Source: Proteobacteria bacterium UBA6522
GTDB lineage: Bacteria > Pseudomonadota > Gammaproteobacteria > Steroidobacterales > Rariloculaceae
NCBI GenBank assembly: GCA_002434915.1
Contig: DJLG01000017.1
Span: forward strand, 1 to 6,273
DNA length: 6,273 nucleotides
Direction: 5' to 3'
The notes beneath the pieces are model-generated. The model did not search any database. It saw nothing but the letters and a program-made list of their open reading frames with translations, and was not told the DNA's origin. How positions within the stretch are numbered: the first letter of the stretch is position 1; every line of letters starts with the position of its first letter. This document shows, piece by piece, positions 6,273-6,273 of the stretch. Made by a program: the position numbers and the translations under genes.

Positions 6273-6273
6273 T

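Overview
The window reads as a compact stretch of Gram-negative proteobacterial chromosome. It is moderately AT-rich by eye and densely coding, with no tRNA, rRNA, mobile element or CRISPR signal. A lipobox lipoprotein suited to the outer membrane, a glutathione S-transferase and the NPMGSVKDR-type cysteine synthase all suggest Proteobacteria. A gammaproteobacterium, possibly marine, is a guess; the sequence alone does not fix the taxon.

Layout. A glutathione S-transferase gene lies on the minus strand (645 to 4). A 194-bp divergent intergenic region (646-839) follows. Next comes a tight plus-strand operon of three genes. The first is an ABC ATPase of the LolD/MacB/YbbA type (840-1520). The second is an 835-residue permease with two FtsX-like halves, overlapping the ATPase gene by 4 bases (1517-4024). 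The third is a lipoprotein of the AttH/CrtC lipocalin-like family, starting 3 bases after the permease stop (4028-5146). The operon converges on a minus-strand cysteine synthase gene with only 21 bp between the stops. The cysteine synthase reading frame runs to about 6196, well upstream of its first in-frame ATG at 6079. The last 77 bases appear to be its promoter region.

How the genes work together. The three plus-strand genes match the layout known as AttEFGH: an ATPase, a permease fusing the AttF and AttG halves, and the AttH component. The likely picture is an inner-membrane mechanotransmission or lipid-handling ABC complex paired with an outer-membrane-anchored, lipocalin-like protein that binds or modifies a hydrophobic substrate. 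The family is recognised but its substrate is, to my knowledge, unresolved, so this is the most interesting system here. The flanking GST and cysteine synthase both touch thiol metabolism, but they are separate transcription units and nothing links them mechanistically to the ABC operon.

The oddest sequence-level point is the cysteine synthase start. A clear Shine-Dalgarno sequence sits 7 bases before an in-frame ATC codon, exactly where an ATG would be expected. No ATG, GTG or TTG lies in frame between the preceding stop and the residues just before the catalytic lysine. Regulatory calls (promoters, palindromes) are weak and given low confidence.
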